From positions 372,414-436,413 of the forward strand of contig NZ_FNKN01000003.1 of NCBI RefSeq assembly GCF_900102175.1: a DNA stretch of 64,000 bases. Reading direction: 5' to 3'. The notes under the pieces were generated by a model. The model saw nothing but the letters and a program-made list of their open reading frames with translations. It was not told the DNA's origin and did not search any database. The translations under genes were made by a program, and so were the position numbers. Positions within the stretch are counted from its first letter, which is position 1, and every line of letters starts with the position of its first letter. The DNA comes from Microbacterium sp. cf332. Lineage in GTDB: Bacteria > Actinomycetota > Actinomycetes > Actinomycetales > Microbacteriaceae. Positions 1 through 9,036 of this stretch are shown here, piece after piece.

Positions 1-480
1 TGTCGAAGTCTTGACGAAGTCGGCGCCGCCGGCCTCGGTCAACCGGCTGCCTCGGGCGATCTGCTCGTCGTCGAGCAGGCTCGTCTCGAGGATGACCTTG
101 ACGATCTTCCCTTCGGCGGCGTCGACGACCGCGCGGATGTCGTCGACCACGACGTCGTCGAAGCCCGACCGCAGCGCCGCGATGTTCACGACCATGTCGA
201 ACTCGGAGGCGCCGTCAGCCGCGGCCTGGCGCACCTCGGCGACCTTCGTCGCGGTCGACGTCGTGCCGTGCGGGAACCCGATGACGGTGCCGACGGCCAC
301 GCCGGTGCCGCTCAGTCGCTCCACCGCGTGCGGGATGTCGGAGGGGCGGACGCACACCGAGAACACCTTCCACTCCGCGGCGACGGCCAGCTCGGCGTCG
401 ACCTGAGCTCGCGTGAGCTCAGGCTTGAGGATGGCGTGGTCGAGGGTCGCGGCGAGCTCGCGCTCGGAGATCGTGGACAT
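1..480 (-). CDS. deoC: Deoxyribose-phosphate aldolase, 3' end beyond the window
   Basis: Cleaves 2-deoxyribose-5-phosphate to acetaldehyde and glyceraldehyde-3-phosphate in cytoplasmic deoxynucleoside catabolism. The 160 visible codons start at ATG 480 and show the family landmarks in order: DHAILKP near residue 14, GFPHGTT near 68, EFDMVVNI near 92, KVILET, and GADFVKTST at the very edge, which carries the Schiff-base lysine. The C-terminal part, roughly a third of a normal 220-260 aa enzyme, lies outside the window. It is transcribed away from copZ; the shared 91 bp gap holds the copper operator. The family assignment is firm. Confidence 0.93.
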   Translation of the reverse strand, partial: MSTISERELAATLDHAILKPELTRAQVDAELAVAAEWKVFSVCVRPSDIPHAVERLSGTGVAVGTVIGFPHGTTSTATKVAEVRQAAADGASEFDMVVNIAALRSGFDDVVVDDIRAVVDAAEGKIVKVILETSLLDDEQIARGSRLTEAGGADFVKTST

Positions 481-522
481 GGTTTCAGCGTACGCGTTCC
501 CTGCGCACGGGCATCGACGGGA

Positions 523-539
523 ATACCCCTGGGGGGTAT
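523..539. promoter_or_regulatory. CsoR-type copper operator
   Basis: The near-perfect palindrome ATACCCCTGGGGGGTAT matches the GC-box pseudo-palindrome bound by actinobacterial CsoR copper repressors. It lies 33 bp before the copZ start, where a bound repressor would block the promoter. No csoR gene is in the window, so the repressor must act from elsewhere. The assignment rests on the motif and on the copper genes that follow. Confidence 0.75.
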
Positions 540-571
540 CCTGTTGTCATCGTCGAACGAACAGGAGCATC

Positions 572-784
572 ATGTCGACCCAGACCTACGCCGTCGAAGG
601 CATGACCTGCGGCCACTGCGCCGCCGCTGTGACCCGCGAGCTCGGGCTCGTACCCGGCGTCTCCGACGTCGCCGTCGACGTCGACGCGGGAACCGTCGCG
701 GTCACGGCCGTCCAGCCGCCCGACGACGACGTCGTCTCGGCGGCCGTCGCCGAAGCGGGATACACGGTCACCGGACGCCGCTGA
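572..784 (+). CDS. copZ: Copper chaperone, heavy-metal-associated domain
   Basis: A 70 aa single-domain HMA protein expected to carry Cu(I) in the cytoplasm and hand it to the exporter encoded next. The metal-binding motif GMTCGHC is at residues 10-16, and the length matches free-standing CopZ proteins. The ATG at 572 has a GGAG sequence just upstream. Its TGA stop overlaps the copA ATG by one base, so the two are almost certainly translationally coupled. Expression is probably controlled by the CsoR-like palindrome at 523-539. An alternative role as a chaperone for another soft metal is less likely given that operator. Confidence 0.92.
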   Translation: MSTQTYAVEGMTCGHCAAAVTRELGLVPGVSDVAVDVDAGTVAVTAVQPPDDDVVSAAVAEAGYTVTGRR

Positions 785-3075
785 TGAGCACCGACACCGC
801 CGGGCGCGAGCTGAGCCACGCCGTCCTCGACATCGAGGGGATGACCTGTGCGAGCTGCGTCGCCCGCGTCGAGAAGCGTCTGCAGCGCCTGGACGGTGTC
901 CGTGCGACCGTGAATCTGGCGACCGAGACGGCTCGCGTGGAGCATCCCGCCGACGTCTCGGCCGAGCAGCTGATCGGAGCCGTGGGCGAGGCGGGGTACA
1001 CCGCGCGCGTGCGTCGCCCCGCGGCCGCGCCCGCCGACCACACCGAACATCACGCCGGCGGTGGACACCAACACGACGTCGAGGACGTGCCGGGGCGCAC
1101 CACCCTGCGGACCCGCCTCGTCTGGGGCATCGTGCTCGCCGTGCCGGTGGTCGTGCTGGGCATGGTGCCCGCGTGGCAATTCCCCGGATGGCAGTGGCTC
1201 TCGCTGGTCCTGACCGCGCCGGTCGTGTTCTGGGCGGGCTGGCCGTTCCACCGGGCCACGTTCGCTAACGCGCGTCACGGGGCGCTGACGATGGACACGC
1301 TCGTGACCATCGGCACCTTCGCCGCGTTCGCCTGGAGCCTCTGGGCCGTGCTGTTCGGTTCGGCCGGGCGGATCGGCATCCGTCACGACGTCGTGCTCTT
1401 CGGTCCGGTGCACGACCCGACGTCGCTCGTCTACTTCGAGGTGGCGGCAGCCGTCACGGTCCTGATTCTGCTGGGCCGCTTCGTCGAGCAGCGCTCGCGG
1501 CGTCGCGCTGGTGCCGCTCTGCGTGCGCTGCTCGAGCTCGGGGCGACCGACGTCGAGCTCGCCGATGGTCGACGCGTGGCGGTCGACTCCCTGCGCGTCG
1601 GCGATGCCTTCGTCGTGCGCCCGGGGGAGACCGTCGCGACCGACGGTGTCGTGCTCGAGGGGGCGGCCGCGGTTGACGAGAGCATGCTCACGGGCGAGTC
1701 GGTGCCCGTCGACGTGGCTGCGGGGAGCGAGGTGACCGGGGGCACGATCGCGTCGGGCGGACGCCTGTTGGTCCGTGCGACGTCGGTCGGCGAGAGCACG
1801 CGCCTCGCGCACCTGGCGCGCCTCGTCGACGAGGCGCAGGCGGGCAAGAGCCGCGTGCAGCGTCTCGCCGACCGGGTATCGGCGGTCTTCGTGCCGGCGG
1901 TCATCGTGGTCGCCGTGCTCACGCTCGTCGGATGGATCGTCGCGGGTGCGCCCGTGGCCTCGGGCTTCACCGCGGCCGTAGCCGTGCTCATCATCGCCTG
2001 CCCCTGCGCGCTCGGGCTCGCGACGCCGATCGCCGTACTCGTGGGTACCGGTCGCGGCGCCGAGCTGGGCATCCTCATCACCGGACCCGAGGCGCTCGAG
2101 GCCGCCGAGCGGATCGATGTCGTCCTGATGGACAAGACCGGCACGCTCACCGAGGGCCGGATGTCGGTGGCGCGGGTCGTCACCGCGAACGGGGCCGCGC
2201 CGGACGAGGCGCTGAGCAGGGCAGCCGCCGTCGAATCGGCGTCCGAGCACCCGATCGCTCGGGCGATCGTCGCGGCCGTCGACACCGTTCCCGCCGTGGC
2301 GGACTTCGCAGGCTTCGCGGGTCATGGTGTGCGGGGCGTCGTGGCCGGGGAGGAGGTCGTCGCCGGCAGCATTGCGTTCGTCGCGGACCGTATGGCCCCG
2401 CTGCCGGCCGAGCTTCTCGACGCGGCGCGCGACGCGGCCGAATCGGGGGCCACCGTCGTGGCCGTCGGCTGGGACGGGCATGTGCGGGCCGTCATCGCCG
2501 TCGCGGATCGTGTCCGCGACGACGCTCGCGAGGCCGTCGCACGCTTGCACCGCACCGGCGCATCGGTCGTGCTCGTGACCGGCGACAACGCCGGCGCGGC
2601 GGCCGCGGTCGCCCGCGAGATCGGGGTCGACGAGGTCGTCGCCGACGTGCGGCCCGAGGGGAAGCTGGCCGAGGTCCGCTCGCGGCAGGCGGCGGGACTT
2701 CGGGTCGCGATGGTCGGCGACGGCGTCAACGACGCCGCGGCGCTGGCCGCGGCCGATCTCGGCATCGCGATGGGCGGCGGCACCGACGCCGCGAAGCACG
2801 CGAGCGACATCACCTTGACAGCCGGGAGCCCTGTCGCGGTCGCGGCGGCCATCGAACTGAGCCGACGCACGCTCGGCGTCATCCGAGGAAACCTCTTCTG
2901 GGCGTTCGCGTACAACGTCGCCGCGATCCCGTTGGCCGTCGCCGGATTGCTGAACCCGATGGTCGCCGCCGCGGCGATGGCCTTCTCGAGTGTCTTCGTG
3001 GTGCTCAACAGCCTCCGGCTCCGGTCGGCGCTCCGGCCCGCGCGCCGGGGGGCGTCCGCGCCCGCCGCTCGTTAG
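784..3075 (+). CDS. copA: Copper-exporting P1B-type ATPase
   Basis: A 763 aa integral membrane pump that exports Cu(I) using ATP. Visible in order: one N-terminal HMA domain with GMTCASC (residues 19-25), a His-rich linker (about 84-100), paired membrane helices, the actuator TGES near 302, the transmembrane CPC metal site near 406, the phosphorylated Asp in DKTGT near 450, the SEHPIA nucleotide motif near 489, GDGVND near 646, and two C-terminal helices. ATG 784 is used because it follows copZ directly and begins with the HMA domain. CPC plus the CsoR-like operator favours copper over zinc. The histidine-rich linker may act as an extra metal sensor. Confidence 0.95.
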   Translation: MSTDTAGRELSHAVLDIEGMTCASCVARVEKRLQRLDGVRATVNLATETARVEHPADVSAEQLIGAVGEAGYTARVRRPAAAPADHTEHHAGGGHQHDVEDVPGRTTLRTRLVWGIVLAVPVVVLGMVPAWQFPGWQWLSLVLTAPVVFWAGWPFHRATFANARHGALTMDTLVTIGTFAAFAWSLWAVLFGSAGRIGIRHDVVLFGPVHDPTSLVYFEVAAAVTVLILLGRFVEQRSRRRAGAALRALLELGATDVELADGRRVAVDSLRVGDAFVVRPGETVATDGVVLEGAAAVDESMLTGESVPVDVAAGSEVTGGTIASGGRLLVRATSVGESTRLAHLARLVDEAQAGKSRVQRLADRVSAVFVPAVIVVAVLTLVGWIVAGAPVASGFTAAVAVLIIACPCALGLATPIAVLVGTGRGAELGILITGPEALEAAERIDVVLMDKTGTLTEGRMSVARVVTANGAAPDEALSRAAAVESASEHPIARAIVAAVDTVPAVADFAGFAGHGVRGVVAGEEVVAGSIAFVADRMAPLPAELLDAARDAAESGATVVAVGWDGHVRAVIAVADRVRDDAREAVARLHRTGASVVLVTGDNAGAAAAVAREIGVDEVVADVRPEGKLAEVRSRQAAGLRVAMVGDGVNDAAALAAADLGIAMGGGTDAAKHASDITLTAGSPVAVAAAIELSRRTLGVIRGNLFWAFAYNVAAIPLAVAGLLNPMVAAAAMAFSSVFVVLNSLRLRSALRPARRGASAPAAR

Positions 3076-3084
3076 GATCGGCAC

Positions 3085-3735
3085 ATGGCCGTCACGCACC
3101 GCACCACCCTCCGCCTCATCCCGGTCGTCGCTGCGGTCGCGCTGCTGGCCGCGGGGTGCGCCACTCCGGCCGGGGGAGTCGCCACTCCCGACGTGACCGA
3201 GACCGCGCCCACCGCGACCGCGTCGCCCGAGGTCTCGCCTTCGGCGACGCCCAGCCCCGTCGAGACGCGCACCCCGACCGAGGACATCGCGCTGCCCGCG
3301 TCGTGCGACGATCTCTACCCCGCCGATCTCCGTGCCACGCTCGACGCCGAGATCCCTCCGCTCAACGACCCCGGTGTCACGATGTACTCCACCGAGAACG
3401 CCGAGGCGCTCGGCGTCCTCGAGTCCGGTGTGCAGAGCCTCCGCTGCACGTGGGGCACGCCGTCCGACCGGGGCATCGCGACGACCGTCTCGATCGTGTC
3501 GCCCGACCAGGCAGCACTCATCGCCGAATCGCTGACCACTGCCGGCTTCGGCACGGAGGAAGCGTCGGGCGGAGAGTACTTCCGCACGTCCCAGCAGATG
3601 CTGTCGATGGACGAGCAGGTCGTCGAGCTGGGTGAGACCCACTTCCTGCGCGGCAATGCCTGGGTCGCCACGCGCTGGATCAATTACGGTCCCTCGTCGT
3701 ACACCCCCGGCATCGTCGGCTCCCTCTGGCCCTGA
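3085..3735 (+). CDS. Putative lipoprotein of unknown function
   Basis: A 216 aa predicted secreted lipoprotein. The N-terminus has basic residues, a hydrophobic stretch and a lipobox ending LLAAGC near residue 25, followed by a Thr/Pro/Ser-rich linker (about 30-70) typical of surface-anchored proteins. The remaining 145 residues hold two cysteines, in SCDDLYP and LRCTWG, that could form a disulfide, as in small actinobacterial substrate-binding or sensor lipoproteins. It lies 9 bp after copA, so it may be co-transcribed, but nothing in it is clearly metal-binding. I do not recognise a family. Confidence 0.72.
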   Translation: MAVTHRTTLRLIPVVAAVALLAAGCATPAGGVATPDVTETAPTATASPEVSPSATPSPVETRTPTEDIALPASCDDLYPADLRATLDAEIPPLNDPGVTMYSTENAEALGVLESGVQSLRCTWGTPSDRGIATTVSIVSPDQAALIAESLTTAGFGTEEASGGEYFRTSQQMLSMDEQVVELGETHFLRGNAWVATRWINYGPSSYTPGIVGSLWP

Positions 3736-3973
3736 CCTGAGCCCGAGGGGCGGCAGTTCCGCGTGTTCTCGCGGCACCCGTGCCGTATGACGTAGAATGG
3801 GGTTCGGGGACACCGTCGGATTCGACGCCGCAGCTCGCTGAAGCGAGTGCCCGCGGCCGGCCGACACGATCGCCCTTCGCTCGCATGACGCTCCGGTGTC
3901 CGTTCGAGCGGCACCCGTACGTCTCCGTCACGACGGAGCTCCGGCACTCAGGCTCAGGAGGAGCATGCCGACC
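3736..3973. other. Intergenic leader before the helicase gene
   Basis: This 238 bp gap has a possible -10 hexamer TAGAAT near 3791 and a strong purine stretch AGGAGGAG at 3956-3963 just before the helicase starts. A stretch near 3797-3830 superficially recalls a tmRNA 5' end but has no 3' partner. No gene is supported here. Confidence 0.4.
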
Positions 3974-6118
3974 ATGGCCACCGCCACAGCGACCGCCAAC
4001 CGCCGCAGGAAGTCGTCGTCCGCCCGGCGCGACGACGACGCGCCTCTCATCCCGATCCTCGCGCGCAAGGTGCGCGAGGTCGAGGCGAAGGCCCAGCGCG
4101 GCAAGCTCGGGCCCACCAACCGTGTGAAGTTCCAGGTCATCGCCTTCCTGGTGCGCGAGGAGCGCGCCCGCGTGAAGGCCGACGAGAACCTGTCGACGGC
4201 GGCACGAGCAGAGCTGCTCAAGCGTCTCGACGGCGTCGCGACCATCCTCGCCAAGACCGCTGCCCGCGACACCTCCCTGATCCAGCTGCTCGAGGTCGAC
4301 CAGGCGACCTCGCCCGTCGCCAAGCGCATGCGGCGCGACTGGCTGCTCGAGTCGGGCGCCGAGCTGCCCGAGGACGAGCTGATCATCACCGATGTCGCCC
4401 CGGTGCAGGCGCCCGTGGTCCCGGCGGCGCTCGCCGAGCGGCAGGTCACGCCGCCGCAGGTGCTCGTGCGCCGCGAGGCGAACCCCTTCCTGGCGCCCGA
4501 CCTCGAGATGCACGCGCCCCAACAGACGCCGCGTCGACGACTCGACGGCTGGGAGCTCATGGGTCCGCTGTACAAGGCGTTCGAGACGGGGGCCGGGGGC
4601 GCTGCCGCGTCGATGGACCTCCCGGGCGTGCCCGAGTTCGACCGCCTGTCGCCCAAGGGCCTCGAGGTCATGCCGCACCAGTCCCGTTTCCTCGAGTCGG
4701 TCCGTGCAGGACACCGTTCGTTCCTCCTCGCCGACGAGCCCGGTCTGGGCAAGACGGCGCAGTCGGTGCTCGCCGCGTCCGTCGCCGGCGCGTACCCGCT
4801 CCTGGCCGTCGTGCCCAACGTCGTCAAGATGAACTGGGCGCGCGAGGTCGAGCGGTGGACGCCGCAGCGCCGCGCCACGGTCATCACGGGCGACGGCAGC
4901 CAGATCGACGCGTTCGCGGACGTCTTCATCGTCAATTACGAGGTCCTCGATCGGCACCTGTCGTGGCTCGGTTCGCTGGGTCTGCGCGGCATGGTCGTCG
5001 ACGAGGCGCACTTCATCAAGAACCTCGGATCGCAGCGCTCGCAGAACGTACTGGCGCTCGCCGGCCGCATCCGCGAGCAGGTGCGCGATCCGCTCATGCT
5101 CGCCCTCACCGGAACCCCGTTGATCAACGACGTCGAGGACTTCGACGCGATCTGGCGCTTCCTCGGGTGGACCAACGGCGAAAAGCCCGGCCCCGTGCTG
5201 ATGGAGCGTCTCGACGAGACGGGGATGACCCCCGCCGACAAGGCCTTCTATCCCGCTGCCCGTGACGCCGTCATCTCGATGGGCATCGTCCGTCGCAAGA
5301 AGAAGGATGTCGCCGCCGACCTGCCCGACAAGCTCGTCGCCGACCTGCCCGTCCAGCTCGACGACGAGTACGGTCGTTCGATCCGCCAGGCCGAGCACGA
5401 GCTCGGCGAGCGTCTCGCCGCCCGCTACCGTCGCATCATCGAGGCGCGGGGCGACCGGGTGCTCATCGGCGAGGCCGATGACGACATCGTCCGGCTCGTG
5501 GCCACGCAGGAGCTCGAGGAGTCGAAGGCCGCCGGAAGCGGGGCCGAGAACGTCTTCACGATGGTCCGTCGCATCGGTCAGGCCAAGGCTGTGCTCGCCG
5601 CAGATTATGCGGCGCAGCTCCAGCGTTCGGTAGGCAAGGTCGTCTTCTTCGCCAAGCACATCGACGTCATGGACGCCGCCGAGGCCCACTTCGCCTCGGC
5701 GGGGCTCCGCACGGTGTCCCTCCGGGGCGATCAGACCGCGGCGGCCCGTCAGGACGCGATCGACGCGTTCAACAACGATCCGGATGTCGCGATCGCGGTG
5801 TGCTCCCTCACGGCGGCCGGCGTCGGCGTCAACATGCAGGCGGCGTCGAACGTCGTGCTCGCGGAGCTGTCGTGGACCGCGGCGGAGCAGACGCAGGCAA
5901 TCGACCGCGTTCACCGAATCGGTCAGGAAGAACCCGTCACCGCCTGGCGCATCATCGCCGCGCACACGATCGACACGAAGATCGCCGAGCTCATCGACTC
6001 GAAGCAGGGTCTCGCAGCTCGGGCGCTCGACGGCGAGGCCGTCGACCCGACGTCGAGCGACTCGGTGCAGCTGTCTGCACTGATGCACCTGCTGCGCCAG
6101 GCGATCGGCGCAGCCTGA
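3974..6118 (+). CDS. SNF2-family DEAD/DEAH-box helicase
   Basis: A 714 aa DNA-dependent ATPase of the SNF2/SWI2 superfamily, likely a translocase acting on protein-DNA complexes or in repair. Motifs: Walker A DEPGLGKT near 254, DEAH box (VVDEAHFIKN) near 343, TGTP motif III, and a helicase C domain ending with the Q-x-x-x-R-x-x-R-x-G-Q arginine-finger motif (QAIDRVHRIGQ). The N-terminal 200 residues are basic and unassigned. The spacing of the purine-rich ribosome binding site supports ATG 3974; ATG 3965 in the same frame is possible. The layout resembles SMARCAL1-like annealing helicases, but substrate and partner are not visible. Confidence 0.88.
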   Translation: MATATATANRRRKSSSARRDDDAPLIPILARKVREVEAKAQRGKLGPTNRVKFQVIAFLVREERARVKADENLSTAARAELLKRLDGVATILAKTAARDTSLIQLLEVDQATSPVAKRMRRDWLLESGAELPEDELIITDVAPVQAPVVPAALAERQVTPPQVLVRREANPFLAPDLEMHAPQQTPRRRLDGWELMGPLYKAFETGAGGAAASMDLPGVPEFDRLSPKGLEVMPHQSRFLESVRAGHRSFLLADEPGLGKTAQSVLAASVAGAYPLLAVVPNVVKMNWAREVERWTPQRRATVITGDGSQIDAFADVFIVNYEVLDRHLSWLGSLGLRGMVVDEAHFIKNLGSQRSQNVLALAGRIREQVRDPLMLALTGTPLINDVEDFDAIWRFLGWTNGEKPGPVLMERLDETGMTPADKAFYPAARDAVISMGIVRRKKKDVAADLPDKLVADLPVQLDDEYGRSIRQAEHELGERLAARYRRIIEARGDRVLIGEADDDIVRLVATQELEESKAAGSGAENVFTMVRRIGQAKAVLAADYAAQLQRSVGKVVFFAKHIDVMDAAEAHFASAGLRTVSLRGDQTAAARQDAIDAFNNDPDVAIAVCSLTAAGVGVNMQAASNVVLAELSWTAAEQTQAIDRVHRIGQEEPVTAWRIIAAHTIDTKIAELIDSKQGLAARALDGEAVDPTSSDSVQLSALMHLLRQAIGAA

Positions 6119-6138
6119 CACGACGTCATCGTCGATCC

Positions 6139-6175
6139 GCGGCCCGGCCCCGTCACCACGCGGGGACCGGGCCGC
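6139..6175 (+). terminator. GC-rich hairpin after the helicase gene
   Basis: Arms at 6139-6152 and 6161-6175 pair over 14 bp with one bulged base and an 8 nt loop. It lies 20 bp past the helicase stop and lacks a T-run, as is common for actinobacterial terminators. Confidence 0.65.
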
Positions 6176-6341
6176 GTTCGTCTGTCCGCCGCGGCCTCGC
6201 ATCGCAGCGCCGACCGGCCCGTCCTGGCGTGCGGCCAGTTCTCCCGGGCCACGCCGCCTGGCAGCTCCCGCGCCGCGACGATAGTCTCGATCTGAGGCAG
6301 CGTCGCCACATCACACCCGAGCAACAACGAAGGATCTCCCC

Positions 6342-7370
6342 ATGAAGATCGGCATCCTCACCAGCGGCGGCGACTGCCCCGGACTGAACGCCGTCATCCG
6401 AGGCGTCGTGCTCAAGGGCACCACCTCGTACAACATCGAGTTCGTCGGCATCCGCGACGGGTGGCGCGGTGTCGTCGACGGCGACTTCTTCCCGCTGACG
6501 CGTCACGAGGTGAAGGGCCTGTCGAAGGTCGGCGGGACGATCCTCGGCACGAGCCGCACCAATCCCTACGAGGGCCCGCGCGGAGGCGCCGAGAACATCG
6601 CCGCGACGCTCGACAAGCACCGCATCGACGGCATCATCGCGATCGGCGGCGAGGGCACCCTCGCCGCCGCCAACCGTCTCGCCAACGACGGCATCAACGT
6701 CCTCGGGGTGCCGAAGACGATCGACAACGACCTGAAGGCCACCGACTACTCGTTCGGCTTCGACACGGCCGTCAACATCGCGACCGACGCGATGGACCGC
6801 CTGCGCACGACCGGCGACTCGCACCAGCGCTGCATGGTCGCCGAGGTCATGGGCCGGCACGTCGGCTGGATCGCGCTCCACGCGGGTATCGCAGCGGGTG
6901 CCCACGTCATCTGCATCCCCGAGGTGCCGATGTCGATCGAGGAGATCACGGCGCAGGTGACGAAGGCCTTCGACCGCGGCCGTGCACCGCTCGTCGTCGT
7001 GTCGGAGGGCTTCAAGGTGACGGGCCAGGACGAGGCGTACAGCGACAAGGGCCTCGACGCCTTCAACCGCCCGCGTCTCGGTGGCATCAGCGAGGTGCTC
7101 GCGCCGGAGATCGAGCGCCTGACCGGCATCGAGACCCGCGCGACCGTGCTCGGCCACATCCAGCGCGGAGGCTCGCCGTCCGCGTTCGACCGCGTGCTCG
7201 CGACACGCCTCGGGCTCGCCGCCGCCGATGCGCTGGTCGACGGTGCCTGGGGCCAGATGGTCTCGCTCAAGGGCACCGATATCGTCCGTGTGTCGTTCGA
7301 CGAGGCCCTCGGCGAGCTCAACACCGTGCCGCTGTACCGCTACGAGGAGGCGGCCGCGCTCTTCGGCTGA
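6342..7370 (+). CDS. pfkA: 6-phosphofructokinase
   Basis: A 342 aa cytoplasmic enzyme phosphorylating fructose-6-phosphate to the 1,6-bisphosphate in glycolysis. GGDCPGLN at residues 9-16 binds the phosphoryl donor, PKTIDND holds the catalytic Asp, and the C-terminal GHIQRGGSPS binds substrate. The donor site reads GGEGT: glycine at the position equivalent to E. coli 104 favours ATP, while the Lys of PKTIDND is the residue usual in pyrophosphate-type and group III enzymes. This combination is known from ATP-dependent actinobacterial PFKs. ATG 6342 follows an AAGGA ribosome binding site. It is a single gene with terminators on both sides. Confidence 0.95.
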   Translation: MKIGILTSGGDCPGLNAVIRGVVLKGTTSYNIEFVGIRDGWRGVVDGDFFPLTRHEVKGLSKVGGTILGTSRTNPYEGPRGGAENIAATLDKHRIDGIIAIGGEGTLAAANRLANDGINVLGVPKTIDNDLKATDYSFGFDTAVNIATDAMDRLRTTGDSHQRCMVAEVMGRHVGWIALHAGIAAGAHVICIPEVPMSIEEITAQVTKAFDRGRAPLVVVSEGFKVTGQDEAYSDKGLDAFNRPRLGGISEVLAPEIERLTGIETRATVLGHIQRGGSPSAFDRVLATRLGLAAADALVDGAWGQMVSLKGTDIVRVSFDEALGELNTVPLYRYEEAAALFG

Positions 7371-7387
7371 TCCTCGCTCACTGCTCC

Positions 7388-7440
7388 GCACGGCCGTGTG
7401 CCGGACAGATGCCTCACGCGTCTGCCGGCCGCGGCCGTGC
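7388..7440. terminator. Two-part hairpin between convergent pfkA and the exporter gene
   Basis: An outer 9 bp stem (7388-7396 with 7432-7440) encloses a second stem of about 9 bp with one bulge. It lies between the 3' ends of two convergent genes and probably terminates both. Confidence 0.65.
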
Positions 7441-7487
7441 TGCGTGCGCAGTCGATGCGCGCGGGGATGCGCGTCGGCCGGCGGCGA

Positions 7488-8879
7488 TCAGCGCACGCGG
7501 GCGCGCGCGCGGATGACCGACCCGAGCGAGGCGCGGAGCGGCTGGCCGAGGTAGATGCCGAGCGACGCGCCCACCGCCAGCGCGATGCCGATGGTGGCCG
7601 CCCCGGCGAGCGTCGTGAAGCCCGTCAGCAGGGTTGCGGGCTCGTCCCCGGACTCGACCACTCCGAGCAGCCCGCGGAAGACCGCGGCACCGGGCACCAT
7701 CGGCAGGATCGCCGCGGTCGTGATGGCCACCGACGGTACGTGCAGGCGGTACGCGGCGACGATTCCGACGAGGCTGCCGACGAACGCTCCCAGACCGCTC
7801 GCGGCGGCCGTCTCGAACCCCAGCGTCGCGGCGGCGACGTAGCCGAGCCAGGCGACGACGCTCAGCGCCACGCTCACGACGATGATGCGCACGCCCGCAC
7901 CGTTGAACACCGCGACCGCGAGCGCGATCAGCCCCGCGCCGAGGAACTGCAGCGGCACCGGCCCGAGCGGCAGCGCCTCGGTCGGCGCCTCGAGGCCGAG
8001 CCCGATCACGCGCGCCGTCTCGATGCCGGCGAGGATGCCGAGCACGACGCCCAGCGTCTGCGTCACGAGCTCGAGGATGCGCCCCATCGCCGTCAATGCG
8101 AACCCGTCGATGGCGTCCTGCGCCGCCCCGACGACGGTGAGGCCGGCGAGCATCAGCACGATGCCCGACGCGACGATCACCGAGGGGCGCATCGTCATCG
8201 CCGCCTCCCAGCCCGTCGCCCGCAGCAGCGGTGACGCCGCCGCGACGATCGTGAGCACGAAGGCGCCCGCGATCTGGCTGAAGAAGAACGGCACCCGGGC
8301 CCTGCTCAGCAGGAACTGCGTCACCGCGGCCGAGCCGGCGGCCAGGAACGACAACAGGATGACGAGCCAGTTCGCACCGAACATGACTGCGACGCCCACC
8401 GCGAGCAGCGCCTGCGACGCGACGACCACCGGGGTGTGATACCGGAACGGCGTACGACGGATGCTGCGGAAACGGACGGCGGCGGCATCGAGCGGCAGCC
8501 CCCCGCGGATCTCGGTGACGAGCGCCTGCAGCCGCTGCAGGCGGGCGTGATCGGGCGCGGCGCCGCGGACGACGCGCATGAGTGTGATGGGCCGGTCGTC
8601 GCCGCTGCGGTGGTGCGCGACCGTGATCGAGTTGTAGGTGACGTCGACGTGCACCGGGTCGAGGCCGTACACCCCAGCGACCCGCACGATCGTCAGGGTG
8701 ACCTCGCTCGCCGGCGACCCCGCGACGAGCATCGTCTCACCGATGCGGATGGCCACATCCAGCACGCGCACCGCGAACGTGTCGTCGATGACCGGGAGGA
8801 GCTCCGTCGCCGGGCCTGCTGCCGGATCCGCGGTGCGCACCAGCGCGTTCAGCGACGTGAAGAGCGAGCGACGTCCCAT
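7488..8879 (-). CDS. Threonine/serine exporter, ThrE family
   Basis: A 463 aa membrane protein with the ThrE architecture in one chain: an N-terminal cytoplasmic domain (about 30-150; TNxITV-like core and RxxRxTPxRY linker) followed by about ten hydrophobic segments. ThrE proteins export L-threonine and L-serine using the proton gradient; substrate here is inferred from family. ATG 8879 was chosen because upstream codons are Arg-rich and lack family character. It is divergent from lysC and 1.5 kb from thrC, so an export function beside threonine synthesis genes makes sense. No operator was recognised in the shared 157 bp gap. Confidence 0.85.
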   Translation of the reverse strand: MGRRSLFTSLNALVRTADPAAGPATELLPVIDDTFAVRVLDVAIRIGETMLVAGSPASEVTLTIVRVAGVYGLDPVHVDVTYNSITVAHHRSGDDRPITLMRVVRGAAPDHARLQRLQALVTEIRGGLPLDAAAVRFRSIRRTPFRYHTPVVVASQALLAVGVAVMFGANWLVILLSFLAAGSAAVTQFLLSRARVPFFFSQIAGAFVLTIVAAASPLLRATGWEAAMTMRPSVIVASGIVLMLAGLTVVGAAQDAIDGFALTAMGRILELVTQTLGVVLGILAGIETARVIGLGLEAPTEALPLGPVPLQFLGAGLIALAVAVFNGAGVRIIVVSVALSVVAWLGYVAAATLGFETAAASGLGAFVGSLVGIVAAYRLHVPSVAITTAAILPMVPGAAVFRGLLGVVESGDEPATLLTGFTTLAGAATIGIALAVGASLGIYLGQPLRASLGSVIRARARVR

Positions 8880-9036
8880 GGCATCCAGCCTAGATCGGCG
8901 CCGCCGACGTCCGTCGCGGGCGCTCGTCACATGGCGCCGGGCGCATGGGACCCTCCGTAAGATGGGGCGGTGGGCGCGGCATCCGGGCGCCCGAAGCAAT
9001 CGCGCCGGCACCGGTACCGGCTCCCGGGAGTCCCAC

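Noticed and set aside
586..3867. Very long reading frames antisense to copA and to most other genes
   Set aside because: They are by-products of about 70% GC with strong third-position bias; their peptides are Arg/Gly/Pro-rich and lack domains.
3797..3960. tmRNA-like 5' end before the helicase gene
   Set aside because: There is a GGATTCGAC-like stretch, but no tag reading frame, no tRNA-like 3' half and too little space before the helicase start.
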